Shown in pieces: positions 25,765 to 33,796 of a stretch of DNA of 64,000 nt. Where the stretch lies: assembly GCF_024158035.1 (NCBI RefSeq), contig NZ_JAMZEK010000003.1:372001-436000 (forward strand). Reading direction: 5' to 3'. The stretch comes from Dyella lutea (GTDB lineage Bacteria > Pseudomonadota > Gammaproteobacteria > Xanthomonadales > Rhodanobacteraceae). Every line of letters starts with the position of its first letter. Position 1 is the first letter of the stretch. Below the pieces are notes generated by a model. That model was given only the letters and a program-made list of their open reading frames with translations. It did not search any database and was not told where the DNA came from. A program made the position numbers and the translations under genes.

Positions 25765-25877
25765 ACGCGTGGCTCCGGTAACAGCTGGGAATGAGCTTGA
25801 ATAGCTCACCCTAGGCGAGAAGCGTTGCATAGGCGTACAGTGCTGGCAACCAAAAAAGTAACGTAAGCCGCTGAATT

Positions 25878-25895
25878 GTGATATATTTATATCAC
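25878..25895. promoter_or_regulatory. AT-rich palindromic operator candidate
   Basis: GTGATATA and TATATCAC arms with a 2-bp centre, in the divergent spacer between the AlpA-like gene and the VbhA-type genes. Symmetry and position fit a dimeric repressor site. Confidence 0.45.
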
Positions 25896-25969
25896 TTCAG
25901 GCGATACCGAAACGGCCATAAATTGTTCCTTTGAACAGGAACTTGGACGCGACTGAGAAGCTCCTCGCG

Positions 25970-26293
25970 ATGATTGAAACACGCACCGTGGAAATCGCCG
26001 TGGAACCCTGCGAATCGTCTCGAGAGGTGGGGCGTCAGAGGTTCCTTTCGGCGATGAGCGGTCAGTTGCAGGGAGCATTTGTCACCATCCCTAGCAGCGC
26101 AACCGCGCCCGCAGGCGCCACGACCGACAGCCGTCTAGATGCAGTGACGCAAGCGCGTATGCATCTGTCGTCGGAAGGCTTCGTACCGAGCAAGGAGTCG
26201 GAAGACCTCGCTCAGCGTTTCATCGCCGGCGAGATCGACCACATCAAGTTTTCAGGCCATCGCCATGCCGACCCATCCCAAGATCACGCCTGA
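25970..26293 (+). CDS. VbhA-type antitoxin-like protein
   Basis: 107 residues from ATG 25970; TTG codons at 25931 and 25943 are alternative starts. The C-terminus (ARMHLSSEGFVPSKESEDLAQRFIAGEIDHIKF) matches the VbhA antitoxin motif, where an S/LEGF-x-PS helix and an (F/Y)IxGEI segment shield a Fic toxin. The N-terminal half is unrelated. It overlaps a second, shorter VbhA-type gene by 29 nt. No Fic (HPFx-motif) gene is nearby. Confidence 0.6.
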   Translation: MIETRTVEIAVEPCESSREVGRQRFLSAMSGQLQGAFVTIPSSATAPAGATTDSRLDAVTQARMHLSSEGFVPSKESEDLAQRFIAGEIDHIKFSGHRHADPSQDHA

Positions 26294-26456
26294 AGAGCGC
26301 GCCCGTCGGCAAGAGTACGCCGACGGCGCCCGCGCCAACGTCGGCCTTGAGGGCTTCAAGCCGAGTGCAGCAATGGAAGGGCGTGTGCTCCTTTACATTG
26401 AGGGGGAAATCACCCTAGCCGAGTTGGTTGATCCAGCGAATGATGCGCCTCACTAA
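26265..26456 (+). CDS. VbhA-family antitoxin
   Basis: 63-residue protein of typical VbhA length: ERARRQEYADGARANVGLEGFKPS, then YIEGEITLAELV. Known VbhA inhibits the Fic toxin VbhT by blocking its AMP-transfer site. It overlaps the longer VbhA-like gene and is followed by HEPN and Mrr-like genes on the other strand, not by Fic. It may protect against Fic toxins of other elements, or be the remnant of a lost module. Confidence 0.7.
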   Translation: MPTHPKITPEERARRQEYADGARANVGLEGFKPSAAMEGRVLLYIEGEITLAELVDPANDAPH

Positions 26457-26519
26457 TTAGAACAACTTCTTTGAAGTGTCTATGGTGGTGAGGTAGAGCC
26501 ACAGCAAAGCATTGAAGTG

Positions 26520-27041
26520 TTACGGTGTGTTAGACCCTATCCGCCGCCGAAACGACTCGACATCATGTCTAACGATAGCCAGCTCTCTGGCAATTCCTGA
26601 CAAGTCCTTCACTGTCATTATCTCGCGCTGAAAGCTGAGACCTTTCGTTTGTTTTGCACTGTATTTCGTGCGCACCACGGTAGCCTGCCCCAAATCCTTA
26701 GACCAGAGGAAACCGTAAAGAGAATGCGTGATGGCATTTCGGCGTTCTTCGCACCGCCCCACGAGCTTGAGCAAGTTCCGGAAATCTTCCAGCTCCTCGG
26801 GAAGACGCTCTTGGAGAAGAGAACTGGCCAGTTGCGTAATCCCACGAAAAGAGAGCTCGGATGTCACGCAGCGTCCCATGGACTCCGGGATGCCGAGCAG
26901 ATGGTGCGTCAACTCAACAATGTCCCGTTCCAGCAAGGCAAATTGCACCGTAATTCGCCCTATTTCTTGCAAAAACTCCGAAGGGACGGCGGTACCGCCA
27001 GCGGCAGCCTTAAAGTCTTCATCAAGATCATCGTTGTGCAT
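26520..27041 (-). CDS. HEPN-fold protein, putative RNase
   Basis: 173-residue all-helical protein with the HEPN active-site pattern R-x4-H: Arg101 to His106 in ERRNAITHSLYG. The polar residue after Arg is Asn, as in active RNases of the family. The preceding helices (ALLERDIVELTHHLLGIPES) fit a single HEPN domain. HEPN proteins are common toxins or effectors in abortive infection. There is no cognate nucleotidyltransferase (MNT) gene adjacent. Confidence 0.6.
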   Translation of the reverse strand: MHNDDLDEDFKAAAGGTAVPSEFLQEIGRITVQFALLERDIVELTHHLLGIPESMGRCVTSELSFRGITQLASSLLQERLPEELEDFRNLLKLVGRCEERRNAITHSLYGFLWSKDLGQATVVRTKYSAKQTKGLSFQREIMTVKDLSGIARELAIVRHDVESFRRRIGSNTP

Positions 27042-27182
27042 GCGTCACGTTCTAAGATTTGACCCGTATAGATATACAACTTAGCGCAGCCAAGCGCCCG
27101 TCTAAGGCGGAGATCATCGGCGACTAATCAGTCTGCTTATCTCCTACAGGATAGACGAGCACCATAAACATTTCTCACCGCT

Positions 27183-27992
27183 TCACACTTTGTCGCCGCG
27201 GTGAGCACCATTGGTAATTGATGGAATAGATTCACCGAGATATTCGCGAACTAGAACATCACGTGTAACCGGGACGAAAACAAAATCCGCATTAAGCCTC
27301 GCTCCTGGAGGGAGCATGCAGATGCCTGCCTGGATCCCCCTCATCTCGTATAACTCCAACGTCAGAAGGAAAGCGCGAAAAGCATGCTTTGGCAGACCGC
27401 GCACGCCCCATCTTTTGTCGTCAAGCTCTGCATATGCGAAAAACCGCTCCGCGTGGGGCTTGGAGTACATGAGCGGGATAACTCTTTGGCCTGACTCATC
27501 TTCAACGGAAAAATGAGAACCCGTGGCCTTTCCGTTTCGCACTTCCATAATGATCCAAAAAGGCTCCCCAATATAGGTTTCATCGGGGAGCGCGACACTT
27601 CGTAATCGCCCTCCCAACAACTGCCCCCACGATGGCAGATCATCAAAGACCAACGGCAAAATGTCGCAGTGTTTAGCGAAGGTGTCCGCGCCACTCTGGT
27701 AACCGTTACGCGATACTACAACTCCGGTGATGTTTCCGATATCGCGCAGCTTCGATTCGAATTCCTGAATATTTCCTTTTGAAACGGCTGATGCCCAGTC
27801 TTTGCACTCGATTGTCACCCGATGTCGGATCCCAGCTCGCGCGAACTCGTAGTAGACGTCGATTTCGTGCTGGACGCCGGACTTCCCTGTCATAAAGACA
27901 TTGTTCGCGACCACCACCCCTTCGTCCTTCATGTTCAGAAGGTACGAATACACCGTTTTGACATCTTGTTCTAAAGCCGATCCTGCTTTCAT
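27183..27992 (-). CDS. Mrr-like restriction endonuclease-fold protein
   Basis: 269 residues. The N-terminal domain has Asp45 (HEIDVYYEF) and the E62-x-K64 pair (TIECKDWA), the PD-(D/E)xK site. A following Mrr-like segment reads VVVSRNGYQSGADTFAKHCDI. The C-terminal 130 residues are beta-rich, without a known motif. Mrr-type enzymes usually cut modified DNA. It is read in the same direction as the HEPN gene 140 bp downstream, so the pair may be a defence unit. Confidence 0.7.
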   Translation of the reverse strand: MKAGSALEQDVKTVYSYLLNMKDEGVVVANNVFMTGKSGVQHEIDVYYEFARAGIRHRVTIECKDWASAVSKGNIQEFESKLRDIGNITGVVVSRNGYQSGADTFAKHCDILPLVFDDLPSWGQLLGGRLRSVALPDETYIGEPFWIIMEVRNGKATGSHFSVEDESGQRVIPLMYSKPHAERFFAYAELDDKRWGVRGLPKHAFRAFLLTLELYEMRGIQAGICMLPPGARLNADFVFVPVTRDVLVREYLGESIPSITNGAHRGDKV

Positions 27993-28460
27993 ACGAGGCG
28001 CTTCGCTCCTTGTTGTGGTCGTTCGTCTACCGCACGACGTCCCTGCTGCCCGACGCGTAACTGTCGGAACGTACTACGAACGTTCCTCGTTGGTCAGAGA
28101 GTATGCGAAATCCTGTGGAATCGGCTGCACGGTAAACGTCGGCCCCATCTTCCTTCGGCTGACTTGAGGCGCTCGTGCAGGCGAGACCCGCAGGGGCCAT
28201 CAGGTCATGCCCCTGGTGCTGCGAGGTCCCCTTTGGGCAGGCGATTTTCTGATGCCCCCGTACCGCTAACTACGTCGCCTTTTTCAAAAAGACCACGTTA
28301 CCGCGTCATCCTTTGAGGCGGAAGATCAGGCGAGACCCATGGCTGAACGTAAGTAATTGAAAAATATAGTGTATTATAGGCTATCTTGGGGCGACAGGGT
28401 TAAGGGGGCGACGACAATGCGGTTAGCCTGAAACCGCCCCTCTGTGCATGGAACGCACGA
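27993..28460. other. Gene-free stretch left of the phage remnant
   Basis: About 470 bp with no supported reading frame. A short AT-rich stretch near 28358-28388 (AATATAGTGTATTATAGG) is followed by the first phage-type gene. It could be part of an attachment site for the filamentous prophage, but the match to a dif site is too weak to claim. Confidence 0.3.
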
Positions 28461-28799
28461 ATGAGCCGCAAGCGCAGCCGCCTGACCTGGACCTGGGACG
28501 ACGAGCGTCAGGAATTCACGACGCCATCGGGTCGCATTGTGACGCTGACCAGCATCGCCCAGATGCTGGCCGACCAGCGCGACAACCGGCACGACTACAC
28601 CGGGCCGTGGGCTGGTTGGAAGATGCGCGGTGACGCGCTGATTCCTCCCGGCCACGGTCCGGGCTCGCCCAGGTTGAAGCCGAACACCACGAAGCTGTTC
28701 CTGCGTTGGATTGCGGACGCTATCTCAGGCGATAAAGCCCAGAACACGCGACAGGCCGACCGTCCGGTCCAATGGCCTGCGTGTACGTCGATCCACTGA
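28461..28799 (+). CDS. Small phage-type protein (DUF3653-like)
   Basis: 112 residues; the first 90 look coding (WDDERQEFTTPSGRIVTLTS and WAGWKMRGDALIPPGH). A W-x-GW-x-[MF]-xGD-x-L-x-P element occurs in small proteins of Xanthomonas filamentous phages, where its job is unknown. The end overlaps a convergent gene by 80 bp. The family link is tentative. Confidence 0.45.
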   Translation: MSRKRSRLTWTWDDERQEFTTPSGRIVTLTSIAQMLADQRDNRHDYTGPWAGWKMRGDALIPPGHGPGSPRLKPNTTKLFLRWIADAISGDKAQNTRQADRPVQWPACTSIH

Positions 28800-29073
28800 C
28801 CTGCACGACGGTGCCGCCGATGCAACGCTCCGAGGGAGCCAAGCGGCGGCGCTGCAAGTCCAAGGCGGCCTGTCGCTGTGCCTCGGTAGCACGCCGGGCG
28901 GATTCGCGGCGCAGGCCCATAGGGTCAGGATCCGAGGCAATCGAGAGCACCTGGCGGATCGCTTCGGCCTGCGCCTGTGCGGCTATACGCTGCTGAACCA
29001 CTGTGGCGACGGCAACCAGCCCGCTGAAGACCTGCAAAGCGCAGAGCACGCCCCAGAACACACGACTATCCAT
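28720..29073 (-). CDS. Small membrane-anchored phage protein
   Basis: 117 residues from ATG 29073 behind GGGAGG (8 nt spacing). An N-terminal membrane helix (VFWGVLCALQVFSGLVAVATVV) is followed by an Arg/Gln-rich helix and a C-terminal part with two Cys (RCIGGTVVQVSG, ACSGLYRLR). The arrangement suits an inovirus accessory or virion-assembly protein. I do not recognise the exact family. Confidence 0.5.
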   Translation of the reverse strand: MDSRVFWGVLCALQVFSGLVAVATVVQQRIAAQAQAEAIRQVLSIASDPDPMGLRRESARRATEAQRQAALDLQRRRLAPSERCIGGTVVQVSGSTYTQAIGPDGRPVACSGLYRLR

Positions 29074-29262
29074 GTTCGAACCTCCCTTCCCTGCGCCCAG
29101 CGTAAGAAAAAGCGGGTTCGGCGGGAAGGCATCGTCCTGAGGTATGAGCACAGAGGGAGTGCGGCCGGGATGGAGGGGTTGCTCCGACTAAGGACTACGG
29201 CCGGCCTGGGGACGCCCCTCCGGGGCTCGGGCTACGCCCACAGACCCACATATGGCAAGACA

Positions 29263-29736
29263 TCAACACCCTTTTGCCATTTTTGCGTTCTTGTAATCGT
29301 CAACAAGATCATGAAATCGCAAATTAAGAGCGGTCGCTTGAGATAGAACAGAATCTGCTATATGAAAGTTTTGCTGATAAGCAAGCAGCGTCTCATGACT
29401 GGATAAAGAGAGCAGATCATTGTAAATGTCTCTTATCTTTTTTTCCTGTGACTTAAGCTCGGGGAAGTCGGCAACGAGTTCAACCAGCTCAGTGTCATTA
29501 ATCAGCTCAGCTTGTCGGCGAACTCGATCTATACTTACCCTTAGCCTTTCCATTGCATTTAATGCTTCAAATACCTTTGCCAACAATACGGACTTTCTAT
29601 CAAGAAGCTCCACTGCTTGATTAAAGTTGTAACTTTTTCTTGAAATTCTGTATGCAAAAGCGGCAATTAGTATTGAAATTAACGATGAGATGGAAGAAAT
29701 CCAGAATGATGCATCTAAATAAAATGGGGATTTCAT
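29263..29736 (-). CDS. Membrane-anchored helical protein of low-GC insert
   Basis: 157 residues. One membrane helix near the N-terminus (FWISSISSLISILIAAFAYRI) is followed by about 120 residues of coiled-coil-like helices, presumably in the cytoplasm. It overlaps the upstream gene at 29733-29736, so the two are coupled. AT content is far above that of the flanking phage genes. No family was recognised. A membrane anchor plus a soluble partner is a common layout for abortive-infection pairs, but this is only suggestive. Confidence 0.6.
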   Translation of the reverse strand: MKSPFYLDASFWISSISSLISILIAAFAYRISRKSYNFNQAVELLDRKSVLLAKVFEALNAMERLRVSIDRVRRQAELINDTELVELVADFPELKSQEKKIRDIYNDLLSLSSHETLLAYQQNFHIADSVLSQATALNLRFHDLVDDYKNAKMAKGC

Positions 29737-30350
29737 GAGGCAGACTCCGCTATAGCTACTACACCGATGTTTGGCCGCTCAAGACCCATGGCATCGTAAA
29801 GAAATGTCATCACTGCGGTTTCAACACACTTGGACGCAATAGCAACCTGCGTTAAATCTGTAGATGTGACGTTATGAACCTTTGTGACATGTGCGATTGC
29901 CTTGTCTGCCATCTCAAGTGTGTGGCAAATGGCATTGTTAACAATCAAGGGTGAATGGCCATCTAGCACAGAGCAAAGTCCATTTGGTGTAACTTTGGAT
30001 AGTGGGATGTCTTTATATTTGAAGCTCTCAATTACAACATCGTCCAAGCGTCCCTTTCTATCTGCCAGAGTGTTGTTTTGTGAGTTGCGCTTCACGCCAA
30101 GAAATTCGACAAGGCATCGAAGATTAACAAGCCCTGCCTCAACGAGGGGATTCAATAACGAATAAACGCCACCCTCCATGACAATCTCGCCGCGTATTAA
30201 AAGTGTTGCGGGCAACTCGTTCTTGTAGGATTCGCAACGAATGTAAATCTGAGTGGACGCATACAATATCGCATTGCCTCGCAGGCGATGCGGAATTATT
30301 GAACTTAGAAATTGATTGCTTTCCATCAGGCGGACCTTGCAATCGCTCAT
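29733..30350 (-). CDS. Hypothetical helical protein, partner of the membrane protein
   Basis: 205 residues, soluble, mixed helical. A segment ICHTLEMADKAIAHVTKVHN resembles the [NK]-x-x-x-AH helix seen in some HEPN-like proteins, but the Arg-x4-6-His spacing is not clear, so no activity is claimed. The 4-nt overlap with the membrane gene and the shared low GC point to one imported two-gene unit placed between phage genes. Confidence 0.6.
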   Translation of the reverse strand: MSDCKVRLMESNQFLSSIIPHRLRGNAILYASTQIYIRCESYKNELPATLLIRGEIVMEGGVYSLLNPLVEAGLVNLRCLVEFLGVKRNSQNNTLADRKGRLDDVVIESFKYKDIPLSKVTPNGLCSVLDGHSPLIVNNAICHTLEMADKAIAHVTKVHNVTSTDLTQVAIASKCVETAVMTFLYDAMGLERPNIGVVAIAESAS

Positions 30351-30433
30351 GTCGAAGTGAGCAAGACACTACCAGTGAAGCATGATAGATAACAAGCAAA
30401 GAATCCCTTTTTATATGCCTAATTTAATTAAGA

Positions 30434-31474
30434 TTACCGAACGGATTTACCCCCAAAGGCATCCGCATTCCACGAACCCGGCTCACCTGGCGCTGTGTAG
30501 GACTGCGCGCCGACGCCACCTGGCCAGCCCGTTGAACCACCTGAGGCCCCGGCCCCGTTCGCAGGGTCTTTGGGCGCCTGCTGCGGCTGGTTCGCCTGGC
30601 TGGCCTGCTGCCCCTGCAGGGGTGCGCTGGCGGGGCGCCTGTACGGGTTATAGACCCCGTTCGCCGCGATCGATCGACAGATCTTCTTGTCCATCTCGTA
30701 GCGCGTGCCCTGCTCCGTCATGCAGCTGCACCGGCCATCGTCCACGGCGATGCAATACACCTCCGGGTCGGCCACCACGGGCCGGCTGTCATAGGCCGGC
30801 GCCGTCCATGGCTGGCCCTCGATCCGCGGCTTGAAGTAGGCGACCAGGTCGTTTGGCCGCGTGCTGGTGCCGCCGCTGCTGATCGACAGGCCCTTGCTCG
30901 GTTCCGCTTTCGCGGTGACGGGTGCCTGCGGCTTCGGGGCAGGCTTGGGCTTCTCCGGGCTGAAGAATGCCCACACGCGCCATAGCAGGAAGCCCAGCAG
31001 GGCCACGGTCAGCGGTAGTGCCCACACGAACCACGGCACGCGGATCTTGGTCGTGTCCATCACGGTGGACTCGTACAGGTTCCGCTTCATCACTTCGGCC
31101 GGGTACTTCCACGGCTTCTTGATCTGGCTGTTATTGGTGTTCTCCGAGAACTTGTCCCAACACAGGATGATCGCGGCCTTGACGCCCATCTTGCGGCGTA
31201 CGTGTTCGTGCCACTCGACCAGGCCGAGCACAAAGCCGTCCACCTGCTGCTTGGCCTGCTGACAGATCAGCAGGAAATCGAAGGCGCGATGGCGGCGCGT
31301 GGCCAGCGCTTCGACGTACGCCGGCACCTTGGCCCCGGGCATGCGACGCGGAAACGCCGAATAGCATTCATCGACCACCACCACGGCACCGTCCGGCAGG
31401 CTCTGCCAGTCCTTGGGATCGTCCAGCGGGAAGAACCCGGCCGCCGCGTAGTCGATCCCGCGCACGCCGTGCAC
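30434..31474 (-). pseudogene. zot: 5'-truncated zot (filamentous phage assembly ATPase)
   Basis: 346 residues of a Zot/pI morphogenesis protein, the inner-membrane ATPase that drives inovirus extrusion. Present are the Walker B strand (GAVVVVDECYSAFPRR), the RHRAFDFLLICQQ segment, one membrane helix (VPWFVWALPLTVALLGFLLWRVWAFF) and a Pro/Gln-rich periplasmic tail with Cys pairs. The N-terminal Walker A (GxPGxGKS) is missing. The frame starts at a GTG shortly after a stop at about 31545, and the usual first 40-50 residues are gone. The protein is therefore probably inactive, a sign of prophage decay at the junction near 31490. Confidence 0.75.
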
Positions 31475-31547
31475 GTAGAACGCCCTCCCCCGGGAGTGGG
31501 GACCGGCGCCATCGCTCGTCGATATGCGCCGGCCCCTTCTCCGTCAG

Positions 31548-32180
31548 CTACTGATAGGTGGGGTGCGCTCGCACCGCGGATGCCACGACGTTGGCCGGCA
31601 GGCGGGCGGGGAACGCGACATAAGTGGCGCCCTCCTCCTGCACGCTGGCTCGCATGCCAGGCGGTGGCCCCAGCCGCTGTGCATCGATGGCGTCGACGAG
31701 GGCCCGCAGCGTGCCAGCGTCGCGGTAGATGGCATCGCCGATCGCCGGCAGCGTGCCGTCGGCGAACTCGGCGTCGCCGCTGCAGGTCACCACGTCACCA
31801 TGAGCGCGAAGGCTGTCGAGTAGCTCGTGGATGGCGTCGAGCTGGTCGAGCGTGATGCCGGACATGTAGCGCTCGTCGGGCTCGCCCGTGGCCGGCTCGG
31901 TGGCATCCACTTCGCCTGATGCTGCGCCTTCGCTGGATGTGTGTTGTGCAGGTCGCTCGTCGAGTAACTGCGCGATGTGTGTTTCCAGCCAGGCCAGGTT
32001 GCTGGCAATTTCGCTCAGGTGAATTTCCGTGACGACGTCCTCGGGCGCTTTCGCCTGACGTTTTCGTGCCAGCCGAGCCAGTAGCGCCACGTCCAGGCGC
32101 AGCTTTGCGAGTCGTTGCAGGCTGTGCGCGGAAAGAACCTCGCTTGCGCCTTCCTGATCTTCCGAATCGATGGTGGACAT
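31548..32180 (-). CDS. Hypothetical phage/Xanthomonadales protein
   Basis: 210 residues, acidic and helical, unrecognised. The N-terminus (SAHSLQRLAKLRLDVALLARLARKR) is a charged helix. The centre (LDQLDAIHELLDSLRAHGDVVTCSG) is a second helical unit. It starts behind a good Shine-Dalgarno (GAGGAGG) and directly follows a structured leader RNA on the same strand, which suggests control by that RNA. It ends just before the broken start of zot. Confidence 0.55.
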   Translation of the reverse strand: MSTIDSEDQEGASEVLSAHSLQRLAKLRLDVALLARLARKRQAKAPEDVVTEIHLSEIASNLAWLETHIAQLLDERPAQHTSSEGAASGEVDATEPATGEPDERYMSGITLDQLDAIHELLDSLRAHGDVVTCSGDAEFADGTLPAIGDAIYRDAGTLRALVDAIDAQRLGPPPGMRASVQEEGATYVAFPARLPANVVASAVRAHPTYQ

Positions 32181-32231
32181 GCTTGCCTCCTCGTTCCATG
32201 AAGTACCCGTGCGCCAGGACGGCGACGGGAA

Positions 32232-32405
32232 GTCGGGAGGCTAGAAACCGCAGGTAGCCGGCGGGCGTATTCCCCTTTCGGGTGTTGTATTAGCCGCCCT
32301 CCCGACGCAAGCGTCACGTCGGTCTGCGCCCGCAAATGCACAGGCACAAAAAACCCACCGGTTTGACGGAGGTGGGGACCGCTACCTGGGGAGTTTCTAG
32401 GCTCC
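32232..32405 (-). ncRNA. Structured phage leader RNA, C4-antisense-like
   Basis: Read on the minus strand. The 5' part (32405-32381) is almost fully complementary to the 3' part (32258-32236): GGAGCCTAGAAAC against GTTTCTAGCCTCC, and CAGGTAGC against GCTACCTG. Between them lie a terminator-like hairpin ending in TTTTTTGTGCC and a long stem GTCGGGAGG (32306-32298)/CCTCCCGAC (32240-32232). C4 RNAs of temperate phages also carry a 5' hairpin-T-run and segments complementary to sites lower in the same transcript, through which they silence the downstream gene. The similarity is recalled, not tested. The element is 52 nt upstream of the gene starting at 32180. Confidence 0.5.
32348..32376 (-). terminator. 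Hairpin with T-run inside the leader RNA
   Basis: On the minus strand CCCACC (32376-32371) pairs with GGTGGG (32359-32354), followed by six T. It would stop transcription arriving from the gene at 32597-33493 and may work as an attenuator within the leader. Confidence 0.6.
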
Positions 32406-32596
32406 TTGCGACCGAGTCTCCTACCGCGGTGTGGGTGAGTCAAGGCGAATGGGTTGGCCATCAAGCATCGCGACCGGTCACTTGCGAGGACGGTCGCTCT
32501 GCCCTCCTCCACATGAGGCTGGCCTGACCTGATGCCGCGTCTGAGCGAGCGGCCGCGTCGCGCCATGTGACTGCTCGCGTGTGCAACAAGGCTTTG

Positions 32597-33493
32597 TCAG
32601 CCAAACCGCTTCCACCACACCCGCTTCCCCGGCTTGTCGCTGCCCGGATCGGGATCAGGCGCACAGGTACTGCCAGACGCAGATGAATTTGTCGCCGCCA
32701 CGATGGCGCGGTTGACGGTGCCGTACAGCGCTTCCGAGATGGATTCGTAGGTCGCCTGGTCTTCGCCGTCGAAGCCAAGATCGTTCCATGAGCCCATACC
32801 TCCGAAGACCCACGCGGACTGCGCCGCCGACAGCAGTTGGATCGCCGCCAAAGGAAGCAGCGATGGGTTGGCCAATTCCTTGTGGAACGCGTGGACAGGC
32901 GACGGCGCCGCGAGATCGTCCAGTCCGTTCGCAAAGCAGACGGCGAAGTTGTCCAAGCCCTGCTTGGATGCGAACGCCTTGATGCGCACCAGCGCCTCAC
33001 GCAACTCGTCTCGAAGTGCCTGCAGGTCGATCGACTCATCGGCGCTTGGCGGCTGGTTCCTCGCCACTCTTCCGTACGTCACCTGCCATATCCGCCGGTC
33101 CGCACGCTCCCGGTCGCCCACTGTCCAGCGCGACTCCCAGGAGTCGGAGCCACGTGGCCTGCTCGCCTGAATCTGCCAACGCCCACCCCCTCCGATGAAA
33201 GCGGCGAGCATGCGGTCGGGTACCCCGTTTGGGTTGGTGCCTCCGGAGGGGCCATGCGACAGGCGCAGTTCGTTGAAACCCCGCTCCTTGAGGTAGCCAA
33301 ACCACGCGGTGGGATCCTCAGCCACCGTCCGCTCGGACCAGCCTGTCGGCGTGCTGGCCAGGTCGACGAAGCGCACAAACTCGCAGAACGTCATCGTGCT
33401 GTGCCCGTTGTCCAGGCCCGTTGAGCTCACACCTCTTAGCGCTGCATTTCCTTCCAGAACGAGTGCGACGGCGTGGGCAATGGTCCCTTGCAT
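32597..33493 (-). CDS. Hypothetical protein of about 298 residues
   Basis: The start chosen is ATG 33493 (MQGTIAHAVALVLEGNAALRG). No known domain was recognised. There is no signal peptide or membrane helix. The middle region (FGYLKERGFNELRLSHGPSGG and DRMLAAFIGGGGRWQIQASR) looks like a mixed alpha/beta fold; the C-terminus is Ser/Pro-rich with KRVWWKRFG at the end. It lies at the edge of the prophage remnant and may be phage cargo. Coding is supported by consistently high third-position GC. Confidence 0.55.
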   Translation of the reverse strand: MQGTIAHAVALVLEGNAALRGVSSTGLDNGHSTMTFCEFVRFVDLASTPTGWSERTVAEDPTAWFGYLKERGFNELRLSHGPSGGTNPNGVPDRMLAAFIGGGGRWQIQASRPRGSDSWESRWTVGDRERADRRIWQVTYGRVARNQPPSADESIDLQALRDELREALVRIKAFASKQGLDNFAVCFANGLDDLAAPSPVHAFHKELANPSLLPLAAIQLLSAAQSAWVFGGMGSWNDLGFDGEDQATYESISEALYGTVNRAIVAATNSSASGSTCAPDPDPGSDKPGKRVWWKRFG

Positions 33494-33796
33494 GTTGGCT
33501 CCTTTGGGCGCTTGAACTGAGCTGCCAATGATGCCGCCTGACACCGTCGCTCTGTGAGTTTCTGTGCGGTTTTGGCCAACCGAGACGACGCGATAGCGTG
33601 GGTCAGTCGCCGACCCTTGGATGTCATGCGTGGAATTGAAGCAAGCCGCTTGAGCGGCGCCACTATCCGGGAGCAATATCCTCCGCCAGCACACCTGCCG
33701 TCTGCCGATGCTCCGGTTTTGTTGATGGCAGTGGACATGGCGGTGACGTGTTCGGCATCAATGAGTTGATGGCTCCCACGTGACAGGAGAACGGGA
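33494..33796. other. Boundary between accessory DNA and metabolic region
   Basis: About 300 bp with no supported gene. Short frames exist on both strands but have no start signals or recognisable content. Confidence 0.35.

Noticed and set aside
28358..28388. Possible dif/XerCD attachment site for the filamentous prophage
   Set aside because: Only a short AT-rich half resembles dif; the second half and a matching partner site were not found.
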